Shown in pieces: positions 5,737 through 6,154 of a DNA stretch of 6,154 nt. The stretch comes from Acidobacteriota bacterium. GTDB taxonomy: Bacteria > Acidobacteriota > Terriglobia > Bryobacterales > Bryobacteraceae. The translations under genes and the position numbers were made by a program. Within the stretch, counting starts at the first letter, position 1. Every line of letters begins with the position of its first letter. The notes below the pieces were generated by a model, which was not told the DNA's origin, searched no databases, and worked only from the letters and a program-made list of their open reading frames with translations. The DNA lies in contig CANNLB010000188.1 of assembly GCA_947505565.1 (NCBI GenBank), positions 1 to 6,154 on the forward strand. Direction: 5' to 3'.

Positions 5737-6154
5737 TTAAGCGAGCGACGAGTGCCACGCCGTCTTCCCTCGTCGTACAGAGTTCAGCAGTGCTATCTGC
5801 ACGAGGCGCCAGCGTTGATCGAAAGGCACTTGATCCAGCCCCGCTTCCAATTTTGGAAACGCGCGCCGCAGGGTGGGGCTGTCCAGGCACAGATCCCGGC
5901 TCAGCTTCGCCATCCAGGGATAGCGGTCCGGATGCGTCTCCCAGAACCCTCGTTTCGTTGTATTGAAGCGGACGTCCGTCGGAAGGTCTGGCTGGATCAT
6001 GCGATAGGGGTACTTCAAATACCCATCGTGAACCAGCAGCGCCGGGTGCAGTTGCGCCGCCACCCGGTTGAACTCCACATCGAGAAACGGAACGCGGCAC
6101 TCCAACCCGAACCACATCCCCAGGCGGTCTTCGAGCCGGAGGAGCGTCTGCAAT
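5737..6154 (-). CDS. Asparagine synthase-type protein, C-terminal part
   Basis: The frame runs off the right edge, so only the last 138 residues are visible. The codon at 6153 is TTG inside the gene, not a start. The stop is TAA at 5739-5737. The visible block LLRLEDRLGMWFGLECRVPF followed by LD is the hallmark of the synthetase domain of class II (glutamine-using) asparagine synthetases, and KRGFWETHPDRYPW matches the later conserved KxGF segment. Such enzymes make asparagine, or amidate sugars, peptides or exopolysaccharide precursors. The N-terminal glutaminase domain would lie outside the window, so I cannot say which. It ends 146 bp before the likely start of the hydroxylase operon, with the operon promoter between them. 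I see no strong terminator in the gap, so some read-through is possible. Confidence 0.88.
   Translation of the reverse strand, partial: LQTLLRLEDRLGMWFGLECRVPFLDVEFNRVAAQLHPALLVHDGYLKYPYRMIQPDLPTDVRFNTTKRGFWETHPDRYPWMAKLSRDLCLDSPTLRRAFPKLEAGLDQVPFDQRWRLVQIALLNSVRRGKTAWHSSLA

Overview
The window comes from a GC-rich bacterial chromosome. The layout is a compact minus-strand operon that reads right to left, with the 3' end of an unrelated gene at each edge. No rRNA, tRNA, CRISPR array or insertion sequence is visible. The gene set is a Tat-exported xanthine-oxidase-family molybdenum hydroxylase with its iron-sulfur, molybdenum and FAD subunits as separate proteins, plus a DUF1326-like secreted protein and a secreted glutathione peroxidase. 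Together with the GC-rich codon use, this would fit an Acidobacteriota-type soil bacterium. That assignment is an impression, not a demonstration.

Right edge (about 5737-6154, minus): the C-terminal 138 residues of an asparagine-synthase-type amidotransferase, which runs off the window. A 146-bp gap then separates its stop from the likely start of the first operon gene (119 bp to the longer alternative start). The gap holds a good sigma70-like promoter (-35 TTCACA, 16-bp spacer, -10 TATAGT on the minus strand). A 22-bp interrupted palindrome, AGTCAAA-N8-TTTGACT, overlaps the -10 and the predicted start point and looks like a repressor operator.

Centre (408-5590, minus): six genes, probably one transcript. 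The order is 2Fe-2S subunit (TTG start, Tat signal), molybdopterin subunit, FAD subunit, a 71-residue Cys-rich protein, a DUF1326-like secreted protein and a secreted glutathione peroxidase. The first four are linked by overlaps of 8, 1 and 4 bp. The fifth starts 9 nt after the fourth, and the peroxidase follows after 48 nt. A 9-bp perfect GC-rich hairpin 37 nt beyond the peroxidase stop probably terminates the transcript.

Left edge (1-338, plus): the last 37 codons of an unrecognised gene, followed 196 bp further on by a diverged, in-register partial copy of the same 3' end (62 of 84 bases identical, no gaps).

Working model (inference): the trimeric hydroxylase is assembled in the cytoplasm and exported by Tat on its iron-sulfur subunit. 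It oxidises an unknown substrate, probably an aldehyde or N-heterocycle, outside the cytoplasm. The co-expressed, Sec-exported peroxidase could remove peroxide formed when the flavin reacts with oxygen. The small Cys-rich protein and the DUF1326-like protein are the unexplained members of this module.
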